Assembly (NCBI RefSeq): GCF_035958815.1
Contig: NZ_CP108383.1
Coordinates: 2,232,001-2,296,000 of the forward strand
Length of the DNA: 64,000 nt
Direction: 5' to 3'
Source of the DNA: Nocardia sp. NBC_01327
GTDB taxonomy: Bacteria; Actinomycetota; Actinomycetes; Mycobacteriales; Mycobacteriaceae
Under the pieces are notes generated by a model, which saw only the letters and a list, made by a program, of their open reading frames with translations, was not told the DNA's origin and did no database searches. Position 1 is the first letter of the stretch, and the number at the start of each line of letters is the position of its first letter. The position numbers and the translations under genes are program-made. Shown here piece after piece: positions 17,285-25,873 of the stretch.

Positions 17285-19014
17285 GATCGATAGTCGACTG
17301 GATCGGCGAGCGCGAGAACGAGGGCATCCTGCGCTTCTACACCGGGCGCGAATGGGAGGGCCAAACCTACGACGACATGGCGGGCGCCGCCCTGGGCGTC
17401 GCGGACTACCTGCGGGATCTGGGCGTCGTGCGCGGTGACCGGATCGCGCTGGTACTGCCGACCTGCCGGGAATTCCCGAAGTTCTTCTTCGGGGCGCTGA
17501 TCGTCGGCGCCATCCCCACGGTGGTCGCACCGGCCGGGCTGCCCGACAGCGGTGTGACCGGGCAGCTGTCCCGGCTGCGGGTGCTGGACCCGGTCGCGGT
17601 GGTGGCCGAATCGACCACCCTTGCCGCGCTGCGGGAATCGGGATTTCCACTGCCGCGCATGCTGATCGACTCGACCGCCGAGATGCCGATCGGCGGCAGT
17701 GCGACACTGGATCCGCCGATCGACGACGAGACGGCGATCATCCAGTTCACCTCCGGATCCAGCAGTCTGCCGCGCGCGGTCCGGATCAGTTCGCGCGCGG
17801 TGATCGCGCACGCGCAGATGCTCCGGACCGTGTTCCACGACCGCACCGCGCACAAGACCGCGAGCTTCGGCTCCTGGCTACCGCTGCACCACGATATGGG
17901 TCTGATCGGCACCTTCCTCTCACCGCTGCTCTGGGAGCAGGACACCTGGCTCATGCGGCCCGAGCATTTCGTGCGGCGGCCGCTGCTCTATCTGGAACTG
18001 TTCGGCAAGCACGGCGTCAACAACTCCGCCATGCCGAACTTCGCGCTCGAGCGCATTACGCGACTGGTCGGCCGGGACAGCCTGCAGGGCATGGACTTCT
18101 CGAACTGGCGCACGCTGATCGTCGGCTCGGACCGGATCAATTTCAGCGCGGTGCGCGCGTTCCACGAACTGCTGGCCCCGCACGGACTGTCCGCGCTGAC
18201 CGTGAAGCCGGGCTACGGCATGGCCGAAACCACCTTGGCCATCACGGTTTCCGATCTCGTCGATATGCCGACCGCATTGGCCGTCGACCACCGGACGCTC
18301 ACCGATCACGCCGAGGTCGACGTGCTCGCACGGCGCACGCTCACCGACGGTGAACCGCTGCCGGAGGGGGCGCACCTGGTGGTGTCCTGCGGGCGGGAAC
18401 TGCCCGGCGCCCGCGTCACCGTCGTCGACTCCGATCGGCTGGCGCTGCCCGACGGGCAGGTGGGCGAGCTGGCGGTGCAGTCGCCCGGACTGTTCAGCGG
18501 CTACCTCGACGAGCAGCAACCCGGTGAGGCCGACGAGGCGCCCGATATCCACTACACCGGCGATCTCGGCTTCCGCAGCGGTGACGAGATCTACGTGCTG
18601 GGCCGAATGGGCAATGCGGTCAAGGTGAACGGCACGTTCATCACCGCGGAGGACATCGAACTGCTGATCGCCGAGCGGCTCAGAATCCACCACGACAAGA
18701 TCAGCGTGGTGCTGCGCGATATGGAGATGACGGGCAAGGTCTCCAGTCTGGTCGTCTTCCAGCAGCGGGTGCCCGAGGACGGTGTGGAGGCGGCCCTGGG
18801 CGTGCTGCGCCGGATGGGCCTGGAGTCGAACGGCGCGGCGCTGATCACCATGAAGCCCTTGGCGATTCCGCGCACCACCAGTGGCAAACCGCGCCGCGTC
18901 GAGCTCTGGAACGACCTCGTCACCGGCGTGAGTACCGGTAAGGAACTGTTCGTCGGCGTGGGTTCCCCACTGTTCGGCCTGAACCCCGTGGATGGTCATG
19001 CGCCAAGTCGTTGA
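17281..19014 (+). CDS. Fatty acyl-AMP ligase (FAAL), acyl-ACP loading enzyme
   Basis: The 577-residue adenylate-forming enzyme has the P-loop-like motif IIQFTSGSSSLPRAV, the FAAL-typical segment SWLPLHHDMGLIG, the A5 motif GYGMAETTLA and the A7 motif YTGDLGFRSGDEIYVLGR. The HHDMGL block is characteristic of FAALs rather than acyl-CoA ligases; FAALs adenylate a free fatty or aryl acid and pass it to a carrier protein. GTG start overlaps the ACP stop, so ligase and ACP are made together. It should prime the pathway encoded by this operon. Chain length and whether the acid is aliphatic or aromatic cannot be judged by eye. Confidence 0.92.
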   Translation: MRSIVDWIGERENEGILRFYTGREWEGQTYDDMAGAALGVADYLRDLGVVRGDRIALVLPTCREFPKFFFGALIVGAIPTVVAPAGLPDSGVTGQLSRLRVLDPVAVVAESTTLAALRESGFPLPRMLIDSTAEMPIGGSATLDPPIDDETAIIQFTSGSSSLPRAVRISSRAVIAHAQMLRTVFHDRTAHKTASFGSWLPLHHDMGLIGTFLSPLLWEQDTWLMRPEHFVRRPLLYLELFGKHGVNNSAMPNFALERITRLVGRDSLQGMDFSNWRTLIVGSDRINFSAVRAFHELLAPHGLSALTVKPGYGMAETTLAITVSDLVDMPTALAVDHRTLTDHAEVDVLARRTLTDGEPLPEGAHLVVSCGRELPGARVTVVDSDRLALPDGQVGELAVQSPGLFSGYLDEQQPGEADEAPDIHYTGDLGFRSGDEIYVLGRMGNAVKVNGTFITAEDIELLIAERLRIHHDKISVVLRDMEMTGKVSSLVVFQQRVPEDGVEAALGVLRRMGLESNGAALITMKPLAIPRTTSGKPRRVELWNDLVTGVSTGKELFVGVGSPLFGLNPVDGHAPSR

Positions 19015-20773
19015 GCGATTCGAGACACCGGAGAGTTCCCGGGCCCGCTTCGGCGGCAAGGGCTTCTTCCTGACCAAGCTGCGCGATATGCATTACGCCG
19101 TACCGCCTTTCCGGATTCTGGAGAGCGCGGTACTGGATCGGCACGATATTCCGGAACGGGAGGTCGAGGAGCTGCTCGCAGCGCTGCGGGCCGAGGCCGC
19201 CGAGGTCATGGGCGTCGACCCGGCCTCGGTGGCCTTCGCGGTGCGCTCCAGCGCACCGGTGAGCATGCCCGGAATGATGGATACGCTATTGGGCGTGGGT
19301 ATTTCGCCCGCCGACGTACCCGCCCTGGCGGAACGGCTGGGCGGCGCGGGTACGGCGTGGGACATGGTGATCACCGGAGCTCGCGGGCTCTGCCGCCATA
19401 TCGCGGGCATCGAGACCGATGAGGCGGAGCAGGCGACCTTCGATACGTACGCCCGGTTGGTCGCCGCCTTCGAGGGGGCCACCGGCCGGGAGTTTCCTGG
19501 CACCCCGGTCGCGCAGGTGAAGCTCGCGGTGGATGCCGTCGCGGCCTCGTGGAACAATCAGCGGGCCCGGGAATACCGTGCCGTGCACGGGATTTCGGAG
19601 CAGGACCGGCCCTCCGTGGTGATCCAGGCGATGGCCTACGGAACGGCGGGCAGCAGCAGCGGCAGCGGTGTGGTGTTCAGTCACGATCCGCTGACGGGGG
19701 TGCGCGGGCTGCACGGTGAGTTCCTCGGTGAGCGGACCGGTGAATCGCTGGTCGCCGGCACCGCCACACCCGCCGCCGTCCAGCAGCTCGCCGCCGCCGT
19801 CCCCACCGCGCACGCCGAACTCACCGCCTACACCGATGAGCTGTTCAGCTGGCTCAGCGTCATGGTCGAGGTGGAATTCGTCGTCGAGCACGGCACGCTG
19901 TGGCTGGTCCAGGTGCGTCCGGCGATCGCCGCGGATCAGGTGCACAACACCGTCGCGGTCGACGCGTGGCGGGCCGGAATCCTCGATCGTGCGGAGGCCC
20001 TGCGGCGACTGCGGCTGGACGCGCTGTTCGCCGAGGCGCCGCCGTGCGCCGTCGCGGGCCACGCCCCGCTGCTCGCCACCGGTATCGCCGCCTCGACCGG
20101 TGTCGCCACCGGCCGGCTGGTGCGGGACTCCGCCGCCGCGCTCGACGGCGGTCCGGAGGCGACCGTACTGCTTCGTCCCCGGACCGAACCGGAGGACTTC
20201 ATGGGCATGGTGCACGCGGTGGCGGTGGTGACCCTGGAGGGCGGCTCGGGTTCGCATGCCGCCGTGGTGGCCCGGGAATTGGGGCGGCCCGCCGTGGTCG
20301 GTGCGGTCTTCACCGATCCGGACTGGCTCGCGCGGGCGGGTGCGGCGACGGTCACCGTCTGCGGCACCACCGGCCGGGTCTGGCTCGGCGCGGTGCCGCT
20401 CGCCGAGGGCGGCATGGCGGGCTGGCCCGGTGACCTCATCGGCGCACCGGAGGATACCGAGGTCCTCGGGTCGGCCGAGGACCTGTTCGGGGCGGAACCT
20501 GAAGCGGTACAGCTGGATCCGGCGACGGACCCGGCCCGGATACCCGCATCGGCGATCGTGGTCACCGATGACCCGCAGCTGGCCGCGGCAGCGGCTCGCT
20601 ATGCCGGAGTCGCCTTCGTCTGTCCACCCGGCGACGCCGAAACACCGTGGCGGACAGATCTTCCGGAGATCCCGCTGCGCTATGTCATCGCCGCGCCGGC
20701 ACAGCAGCGGTACGTGCGGGCCGTACTGGCGCTGCGCGAAACCATCACATCCCGATCGGAGGCATCCCGATGA
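18992..20773 (+). CDS. PPDK-like protein: ATP-grasp plus phosphohistidine domain, no PEP/pyruvate barrel
   Basis: The 593-residue protein carries the nucleotide-binding N-domain of pyruvate phosphate dikinase (FGGKGFFLTKL at 20-30; VRSSAPVSMPGMMDTLLG at 84-101; VIQAMAYGTAGSSSGSGV; LWLVQVRP at 303-310) and a swivelling domain with phospho-carrier His422 in EGGSGSHAAVVARELG. The C-terminal TIM barrel that binds PEP/pyruvate in PPDK (about 880 residues total) is missing; instead a roughly 120-residue non-conserved tail follows. The protein should transfer phosphate from ATP to its own His and then to an unknown acceptor. The start lies 23 bases inside the ligase gene. Together with 15514 and 20770 it seems to form a split phosphotransferase. 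The acceptor is unknown. Confidence 0.82.
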   Translation: MVMRQVVERFETPESSRARFGGKGFFLTKLRDMHYAVPPFRILESAVLDRHDIPEREVEELLAALRAEAAEVMGVDPASVAFAVRSSAPVSMPGMMDTLLGVGISPADVPALAERLGGAGTAWDMVITGARGLCRHIAGIETDEAEQATFDTYARLVAAFEGATGREFPGTPVAQVKLAVDAVAASWNNQRAREYRAVHGISEQDRPSVVIQAMAYGTAGSSSGSGVVFSHDPLTGVRGLHGEFLGERTGESLVAGTATPAAVQQLAAAVPTAHAELTAYTDELFSWLSVMVEVEFVVEHGTLWLVQVRPAIAADQVHNTVAVDAWRAGILDRAEALRRLRLDALFAEAPPCAVAGHAPLLATGIAASTGVATGRLVRDSAAALDGGPEATVLLRPRTEPEDFMGMVHAVAVVTLEGGSGSHAAVVARELGRPAVVGAVFTDPDWLARAGAATVTVCGTTGRVWLGAVPLAEGGMAGWPGDLIGAPEDTEVLGSAEDLFGAEPEAVQLDPATDPARIPASAIVVTDDPQLAAAAARYAGVAFVCPPGDAETPWRTDLPEIPLRYVIAAPAQQRYVRAVLALRETITSRSEASR

Positions 20774-21330
20774 CCATCGTGAACAACAGCGACGTCCTGA
20801 TACCCGACCGCACGCGCGCACTGCACGCTCTGCGCGTCGCCGGATGGATCGGCCTGGACCGCTTCTCGTACGAGGTCACCCCGGCGGGGGCGGCCCTGTT
20901 CAAGATCGTCGACACGCCCCGCGGCGAGCTGGCAGGACTCACCCCGGCGGGGGAGCAGGCCGCCCAGGTCGAACTGGCGGCGGTCTGCCGTCAGGTGGAT
21001 ACCGCCGGGCGGGCCCGCATTCTCGAATTGCTCGGCCTGTTCGAGCAGGCCGACGGCCGGATGAAGGATGTGGTCACCGGATTCCAGCGGGATCGGTCGG
21101 CCGCGAAGGCCGCGCCGCTGGTGACCCTGTTCGGTGAGGTCGCGGATGTGATCGACGCGCTCGCCGCCGCCTTTCCGCTGTGGGACGGCTATCCGGCGCG
21201 GCTGCGCACCGCGGTGCAGCGGATCGACGGCGGTGAACTCGACTACGTCGCCTCACCGCTGCTGGACAGTTTCCACACCGTCTGGCATCTGCTGCACCGC
21301 GATATGCGGCTGGTCATCGAATCCTGGTGA
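20770..21330 (+). CDS. Small helical partner of PEP-utilising proteins
   Basis: The 186-residue protein begins with a winged-helix-like segment (ALHALRVAGWIGLDRFSYEVTP, then TPAGEQ) and ends with a helical block containing SFHTVWHLLHRDM. I recognise this order from the C-terminal region appended to some actinobacterial PEP-utilising/PPDK-like proteins, where a similar HTVWxELHxD motif occurs. Here it is a free-standing gene, coupled by ATGA to the PPDK-like gene. It may be the third, regulatory or acceptor-binding subunit. It is the last gene of the rightward operon. The relationship is from memory of the family and should be tested by profile search; automatic tools may call it MarR-like. 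Confidence 0.6.
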   Translation: MTIVNNSDVLIPDRTRALHALRVAGWIGLDRFSYEVTPAGAALFKIVDTPRGELAGLTPAGEQAAQVELAAVCRQVDTAGRARILELLGLFEQADGRMKDVVTGFQRDRSAAKAAPLVTLFGEVADVIDALAAAFPLWDGYPARLRTAVQRIDGGELDYVASPLLDSFHTVWHLLHRDMRLVIESW

Positions 21331-21331
21331 C

Positions 21332-21364
21332 CGCTAACCGTTTGTGTCGCTAACCGGTTTGTGT
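21332..21364. repeat. Short tandem duplication at converging gene ends
   Basis: CGCTAACCGTTTGTGT at 21332-21347 is followed directly by CGCTAACCGGTTTGTGT at 21348-21364; the copies differ by one inserted G. The second copy encodes the last residues and stop of the HTH gene on the minus strand. It lies between the end of the biosynthetic operon and the regulator and may be a slippage scar. Confidence 0.6.
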
Positions 21365-22081
21365 GCGGGGATCGGCCGCCAGCAGTGCGGCCAATTCCGT
21401 AATATCGAATTCCGCGCGATGCGCGGGGCCGTATCGGGTCAGTTTGCCGCGGCGCACCCATTGCCTGATGGTGGCTTCGGATACCTTCAGCGCAATGGCC
21501 GCGGCTTTTGTCGGCACCATTCTGCGCTGTCCGTCGCACAGTTGTGCCAGTGCCGGTTCCGTGGTCATGGCGAGCCATTGTCCGGCCTCCCAGGAATGTC
21601 CGAACTCGCAATCGAGTAAAGGGTTTTCACCGTCACCGGACACGGTCAGGCTGCCGGCGCAGCCGGGCATCGCGCACGCCCGCGGCGTCACCGCGTAGCG
21701 GTCGGTGTCCACGGCATCGACCGCGCGTGCGGTGAGTTCCGCTATCTCCGCGGCGAAGTCGTCGGCGGCCGGATGCGCGATCAGCCAGTCCAGGTGCACG
21801 GCAAGGAATCTGGTGAGCTCGACGACATCGCGGGTGGCGGGCGGGCGGACCGCGCGCTCGTGTGTCACCAGGGCCGCCCAGGAATCCAGTATCTGGGTGA
21901 TATCGGTCCGGGCCTCGAGGACCTCGAAATCGACACTGGCATCCCGGGCGCGGGTCCGTGTCACGCGTTCGCCCGCCCGGCGTCGCCTGGCCGCCGCCAG
22001 TGACATGGTGCTCTCGTCGAACAATCCGGCAATCCGGTCCAGCTGTGCTCGCGCGGCGGAGAAATCGGCAACGATCATCAT
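21350..22081 (-). CDS. Excisionase/MerR-like helix-turn-helix protein
   Basis: The 243-residue protein has a C-terminal DNA-binding motif (PTKAAAIALKVSEATIRQW, then RRGKLTRYGPAHRAEFDITEL), a typical MerR/excisionase-type HTH with wing. The preceding part contains a helical N-domain and a small Cys-containing segment (CAMPGCAGSL, later LLDCEFGH) that could bind metal. The start is ATG 22081; a second ATG follows immediately. It converges on the biosynthetic operon and could be its local regulator. Similar proteins occur scattered in Nocardia genomes, often without clear targets, so the link with the cluster is only positional. Confidence 0.72.
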   Translation of the reverse strand: MMIVADFSAARAQLDRIAGLFDESTMSLAAARRRRAGERVTRTRARDASVDFEVLEARTDITQILDSWAALVTHERAVRPPATRDVVELTRFLAVHLDWLIAHPAADDFAAEIAELTARAVDAVDTDRYAVTPRACAMPGCAGSLTVSGDGENPLLDCEFGHSWEAGQWLAMTTEPALAQLCDGQRRMVPTKAAAIALKVSEATIRQWVRRGKLTRYGPAHRAEFDITELAALLAADPRTQTG

Positions 22082-22259
22082 CGGGTTTCCTAAACTTCGA
22101 AATCCATGGATCACGAAAACGAGCGGCGGCGTTGCCGGGGCGCAGTCATGTCCGTTCCGCTGAATAGTTGCTTCGCGCAAGGTATTACAACTATCTTCGG
22201 ATATTAAGATCGCATCGGTTCGGGTCCCTGTCAAAACGGTGATCAGCGATTTCGTAAGA

Positions 22260-22275
22260 TGACAAGTTCTTGTCA
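22260..22275. promoter_or_regulatory. 16-base palindrome at the end of the LuxR-type gene
   Basis: TGACAAG at 22260-22266 and CTTGTCA at 22269-22275 form a perfect inverted repeat with a two-base centre, overlapping the stop codon of the upstream regulator and lying about 180 bases before the HTH gene. There is no T-run, so an operator is more likely than a terminator. Confidence 0.4.
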
Positions 22276-24684
22276 GCGTTCGGTGAATTGCCGCGAGGGC
22301 GGCGCGAAATCCGGTTTGGGCCCGGCGGACTCGGGCGGCTCGATGCCGCTGTCGGATCCGGCGTCCCGCTCCACCACGAGGGCGATGTGCAGACGGGACG
22401 GGCACTCCAGCTTGATCATGATGTGGCGCACGTGGTTCACCACGGTCCACTCCGAGATGCGCAGATGCGTCGCGATCATCCGGTTGGTCATGCCGGTCGC
22501 GACCAGCAGGGCGATTTCGCGCTGCCGTGCGGTGAGCGCGGTCAGCGGTGAGCTGTCGGGCGGGACCGGCGTCGGCGCCGATCGGATATAGGCCGCCGCC
22601 TCCGTCAACCCCAGATGGGCCGCGACCACCGTGGCGGCGTGGAAAGCGTGTTCCCCGAGTGCAATTCGGTAGCTGTCGACGGGAAGTTCCGGATCCTCGG
22701 CGTCGAGCGGTGGAATCTGGTGTGCCACACGGAGATTTCGGGCGGCCAGGGCGAGTGTGGCGGCATATTCGACATATTCGGGCCCGGCGGCGTCGTACAC
22801 GACAGCGCAACCCTCGACCGCGACGACGGCGGCGAGCAGATGGTCGGCGAGATCCTCGTAACCGAGCACCTCGCGGAAGAGCTCCAGCGCCCGATCGGTG
22901 GTCTCGGTGCTGATCTGACTGCGGGCCAGGGTGTTCAGCGCCGCCGGCCGGATCGAGGTATCGCTCTGCCGGACCCGGTCGCGCACCGCGGTCCAGGTGG
23001 TGTCCGCCCGGCGTGGGGGCTGCGGAAGTTCCATGATCGCCTTCGCGATCGGCAGCCAGGCCACCGATCGCTCGGGTAGTCGGCTCGAAAGCGGTAGAGC
23101 GGCGCGCAGGTGCCGTTTCGCGGCACGGGAATTGCCCAGCGCGCTCAGTGCCGATGCCAGCGGCATGCCGACCCGGAGCGCCCGGACCTCCTCGCCGGCG
23201 GTCCGGTATGCGGTCGCGGCCTCGGCCAGAATGCGCGCCGCACGGCGCGGCCGCTCGGTCCGCAGCGCCCACAACCCCAGCAGCTCCAGGCACAGCGGTC
23301 CGGACAGTCCGCTCAGGGTGTCGCGGCGGTCGGTGAGCACCTCGATCAGCACCGACTCCAATTCCCGCACGTGCCCGTGCTGGAACCAGACCGAATCCAG
23401 CATGGCCACGGTTTCGATGGCCTGTTCGGGCTGGCCGAGATCGATCAGGTGGTGGACCGCGGTGAGCAGGCCGACCACCGGCCCAGAGGTCTCACCGGCC
23501 CGATCTCGCCGGTTCAATCGGGGGCCGATCTGCTCGGCCGCGAGCAGTAGACGGTCGGTGTGCTCCTGGCGCAATTGATCCGCGCGGGCCGGTTCGGCCT
23601 CGCACACCCGGCGGCAGTAGCCGCGCACGGTGCCGCTGACCCGGTAGGCCCCGGCATCGGCGCCCGATTCGATGCGATCGAGCAGTCCGCGCTCCGACAG
23701 CGTGGTCAGGGCGGCGGTGGTCGAATCCCGCGGCAGGTCGCTGACCTGGTGTGCGAGTTCGATATCGAAGGGCGACTCGAACAGGGAGAGCCGCAGCAGC
23801 AGATCGACGACGGGTGCGTCGAGGTCGGCCACGGTCCAATCCACCGCATCGTGCATGGTGCGGTGCCGGGCGGGTCCGGGGCGATAGAACGGTGACGGCA
23901 GGTCCACACCCGCCTTGATGCGGCGCAGCGTGCGTATCGGCCCGATCCGGGCGATTTCGGTGGCCGCCAATTCCAGGGCCAGCGGCACTCCGTCCAGTTC
24001 CCGGACGATTTCATCCAGGACCAGCCGGTCGGCCAGGGAATGCTGGCCGCGGTAGTAGCTGTCGATACTGTCGAGCAGGAGTTGCGAGGCGGGCGATGAC
24101 GCGGGGTAGTAGGAGATATCCGCACCGCCGTCCACGGCCAGCGGGCGCACCAGCATTCCGTGCTCGCCGGGTAATCGCAGCGGCACCCGGCTGGTCACCA
24201 CGACCATGGTGTCCGGACACCGCTCGAGTAGTCGTCCCACGTCCGGGGCGATATCGGCGGCGACTCGATCGCAGTTGTCCAGCAGGAGAACTCGGTCGCG
24301 GTCCGCGGTGACGTTCACGAAGAGCGGCGCCGCCGCGTCGAACGGCGTGCCGGGCTGTGCGGCTGGCGTGCCGGGCTGTGCGGCCGGCGTGCTGGGCAGC
24401 GCGGCCTCGACCGCTTGCGCGGCGCCCGCCCTGTCCATTGCCTCCGCCAGTTCGACGACGATTGTCGTATCGCGGAATTCTCTGCCGGACAATACTTCTC
24501 GGATCAAACGACTCTTGCCGACACCGGCCGGTCCGGTGAGGGTGAGCAACCGCACGGATCGGCGGGTGAGCAACTCGCGCAATTCCGCCAGTTCGCCGTC
24601 GCGGCCGATGAGTGTCGGGTTCCGTGGTGTGGCGCCGCCCTCGATGGACAGCGGTTGTCGTGTCTCGTTTTCGCGGTCAACCAT
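22273..24684 (-). CDS. Large STAND ATPase with C-terminal LuxR DNA-binding domain
   Basis: The 803-residue protein has a Walker A motif GPAGVGKSRL (51-60), a Walker-B-like VLLLDNCDR and sensor MVVVTSRVPLRLPGEHG, then a long helical repeat region and a C-terminal LuxR HTH (LTARQREIALLVATGMTNRM, then ISEWTVVNHVRHIM). This is the LAL/AfsR-like regulator layout: nucleotide-driven switch plus DNA binding. Near residue 100 a PAAQPGT heptad is repeated, a slippage-prone linker. ATG 24684 is chosen because AGGAGG stands at ideal distance; the frame is open further upstream without such a site. LAL proteins often control neighbouring secondary-metabolite clusters, so it is a candidate activator of 5316-21330. 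Confidence 0.87.
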   Translation of the reverse strand: MVDRENETRQPLSIEGGATPRNPTLIGRDGELAELRELLTRRSVRLLTLTGPAGVGKSRLIREVLSGREFRDTTIVVELAEAMDRAGAAQAVEAALPSTPAAQPGTPAAQPGTPFDAAAPLFVNVTADRDRVLLLDNCDRVAADIAPDVGRLLERCPDTMVVVTSRVPLRLPGEHGMLVRPLAVDGGADISYYPASSPASQLLLDSIDSYYRGQHSLADRLVLDEIVRELDGVPLALELAATEIARIGPIRTLRRIKAGVDLPSPFYRPGPARHRTMHDAVDWTVADLDAPVVDLLLRLSLFESPFDIELAHQVSDLPRDSTTAALTTLSERGLLDRIESGADAGAYRVSGTVRGYCRRVCEAEPARADQLRQEHTDRLLLAAEQIGPRLNRRDRAGETSGPVVGLLTAVHHLIDLGQPEQAIETVAMLDSVWFQHGHVRELESVLIEVLTDRRDTLSGLSGPLCLELLGLWALRTERPRRAARILAEAATAYRTAGEEVRALRVGMPLASALSALGNSRAAKRHLRAALPLSSRLPERSVAWLPIAKAIMELPQPPRRADTTWTAVRDRVRQSDTSIRPAALNTLARSQISTETTDRALELFREVLGYEDLADHLLAAVVAVEGCAVVYDAAGPEYVEYAATLALAARNLRVAHQIPPLDAEDPELPVDSYRIALGEHAFHAATVVAAHLGLTEAAAYIRSAPTPVPPDSSPLTALTARQREIALLVATGMTNRMIATHLRISEWTVVNHVRHIMIKLECPSRLHIALVVERDAGSDSGIEPPESAGPKPDFAPPSRQFTER

Positions 24685-24895
24685 GGGGAATCCTCCTCGT
24701 ACCGCATACCCGAGATGACTCGGGCCCTCGATCACGTTGTGCACCATTGCATCCGGTGACAGTGTCGCGGCATGATCGTAGCGACTCGAGACCGATCTCA
24801 CATTGGTGATCTTGGTTCTTTGTAGGACACGACAGCCGTTAAACGAGAACACGCCCCGGTTAAGACCGGAGAAGGCGCGGGGAGCGGAGACGAAA

Positions 24896-24924
24896 GAGGC
24901 CCCGGTCCAATGGACCGGGGCCTC
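24896..24924 (-). terminator. Intrinsic terminator behind tRNA-His
   Basis: A perfect 13-base-pair stem (GAGGCCCCGGTCC at 24896-24908, pairing with 24912-24924) with an AAT loop lies eight bases downstream of the tRNA in its direction; the minus strand continues with TTTCG, a short T-run. Confidence 0.75.
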
Positions 24925-24932
24925 TTCCTCGG

Positions 24933-25006
24933 GGTGACCGACGGGACTCGAACCCGCGACATCCAGGATCACAACCTGGTGCTCTACCAACTGAACTACG
25001 GTCACC
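24933..25006 (-). tRNA. tRNA-His (anticodon GTG)
   Basis: Read on the minus strand the 74 bases fold as a cloverleaf: D-arm GTTCAGTTGGTAGAGC, anticodon loop TTGTGAT with anticodon GTG, and T-arm GCGGGTTCGAGTCCCGT. The first base is the extra G(-1) and the last is C73, the identity pair specific to histidine tRNA. CCA is not encoded (CCG follows). Its position beside oligoribonuclease is the usual actinobacterial arrangement. Confidence 0.97.
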
Positions 25007-25072
25007 ATTGCCGGTGTGTTTCCGGCGCGGTAGATCGTATCGCGATCCTCCCCGGAGTACCTAATCGGCTGG

Positions 25073-25696
25073 TTACGCGGTATTTCCGGTCGGTTTCGGG
25101 GCACTGAGCTCGGCCGCCACCGCGGCGATTTCCGCCGTTGACGGGCCGGGTGCGGGCACGAAGGCGGTGCGGCGGTAGTACTGCAGTTCGCGGATCGACT
25201 CCTTGATGTCCGCGAGGGCGCGGTGCGAGAGGCCCTTCTCCGGCTGGCCGAAGTAGATGCGCGGGTACCAGCGGCGGGCCAATTCCTTGATGGAACTCAC
25301 ATCGATCATGCGGTAGTGCAGGTGTGCGTCGAGGGCGGGCATATCGCGGGCGAGGAAACCGCGATCGGTGGCGATCGAATTGCCGGCCAGCGGCGCGGTG
25401 CGCGGGGCCGGGACGTACTTCTTGATGTATTCGAGGACCTGCTGCTCGGCCTCGGCCATGGTGACGGTCGAGGCGCGAACCTCTTCGGTGAGCCCCGACC
25501 GGGCATGCATCTCGGTGACCACCGGCGGCATGGCCGCGAGAGCGGCGTCATCGGCGTGGATGACGATGTCCACGCCCTCGCCGAGGATATTGAGCTCACT
25601 GTCGGTCACGAGCACGGCCACCTCGATCAGCTTGTCGCTGTCCAGGCGTAGGCCGGTCATCTCGCAATCCATCCACACCACGTATTTGTCTGACAC
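25073..25696 (-). CDS. orn: Oligoribonuclease
   Basis: The 207-residue DEDDh exonuclease degrades 2-5-base RNA remnants and pGpG. Motif I is [10 protein letters not shown] (Asp10, Glu12), motif II is [14 protein letters not shown], and motif III is [12 protein letters not shown] with the catalytic His. Length fits the family (180-215 aa). The GTG at 25696 is chosen because the conserved sequence begins at once ([10 protein letters not shown]); the upstream in-frame extension to 25834 does not belong to the family. Neighbouring tRNA-His on the same strand is common in mycobacteria and Nocardia. The enzyme is essential or nearly so in many bacteria. Confidence 0.96.
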   Translation of the reverse strand: MSDKYVVWMDCEMTGLRLDSDKLIEVAVLVTDSELNILGEGVDIVIHADDAALAAMPPVVTEMHARSGLTEEVRASTVTMAEAEQQVLEYIKKYVPAPRTAPLAGNSIATDRGFLARDMPALDAHLHYRMIDVSSIKELARRWYPRIYFGQPEKGLSHRALADIKESIRELQYYRRTAFVPAPGPSTAEIAAVAAELSAPKPTGNTA

Positions 25697-25873
25697 TCGC
25701 CAAAGGTTAGTCGTTTCGCTCTCGCCGACCCCCGCACCCGGCCGCGTCGGGCAGCCGTAGCGATCCGACCGGGCAGTATCGTTCTCTGCAGATCCGTGCT
25801 CCATGCGGTCGGCGTTGTTGGCAGGACAGTTCACAGAGCAGTCGTAGTTGGCAGAGCAGACGGAGGAATCGCG

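Noticed and set aside
22082..23293. Continuation of the HTH protein frame upstream to give a 647-residue protein
   Set aside because: That stretch overlaps the LuxR-type regulator gene in another frame on the same strand and has shadow composition; the double ATG at 22081/22078 gives a normal protein.
24685..25104. Extension of the STAND-LuxR frame through the tRNA-His gene
   Set aside because: It would be translated across the tRNA and its terminator; AGGAGG before ATG 24684 fixes the start.
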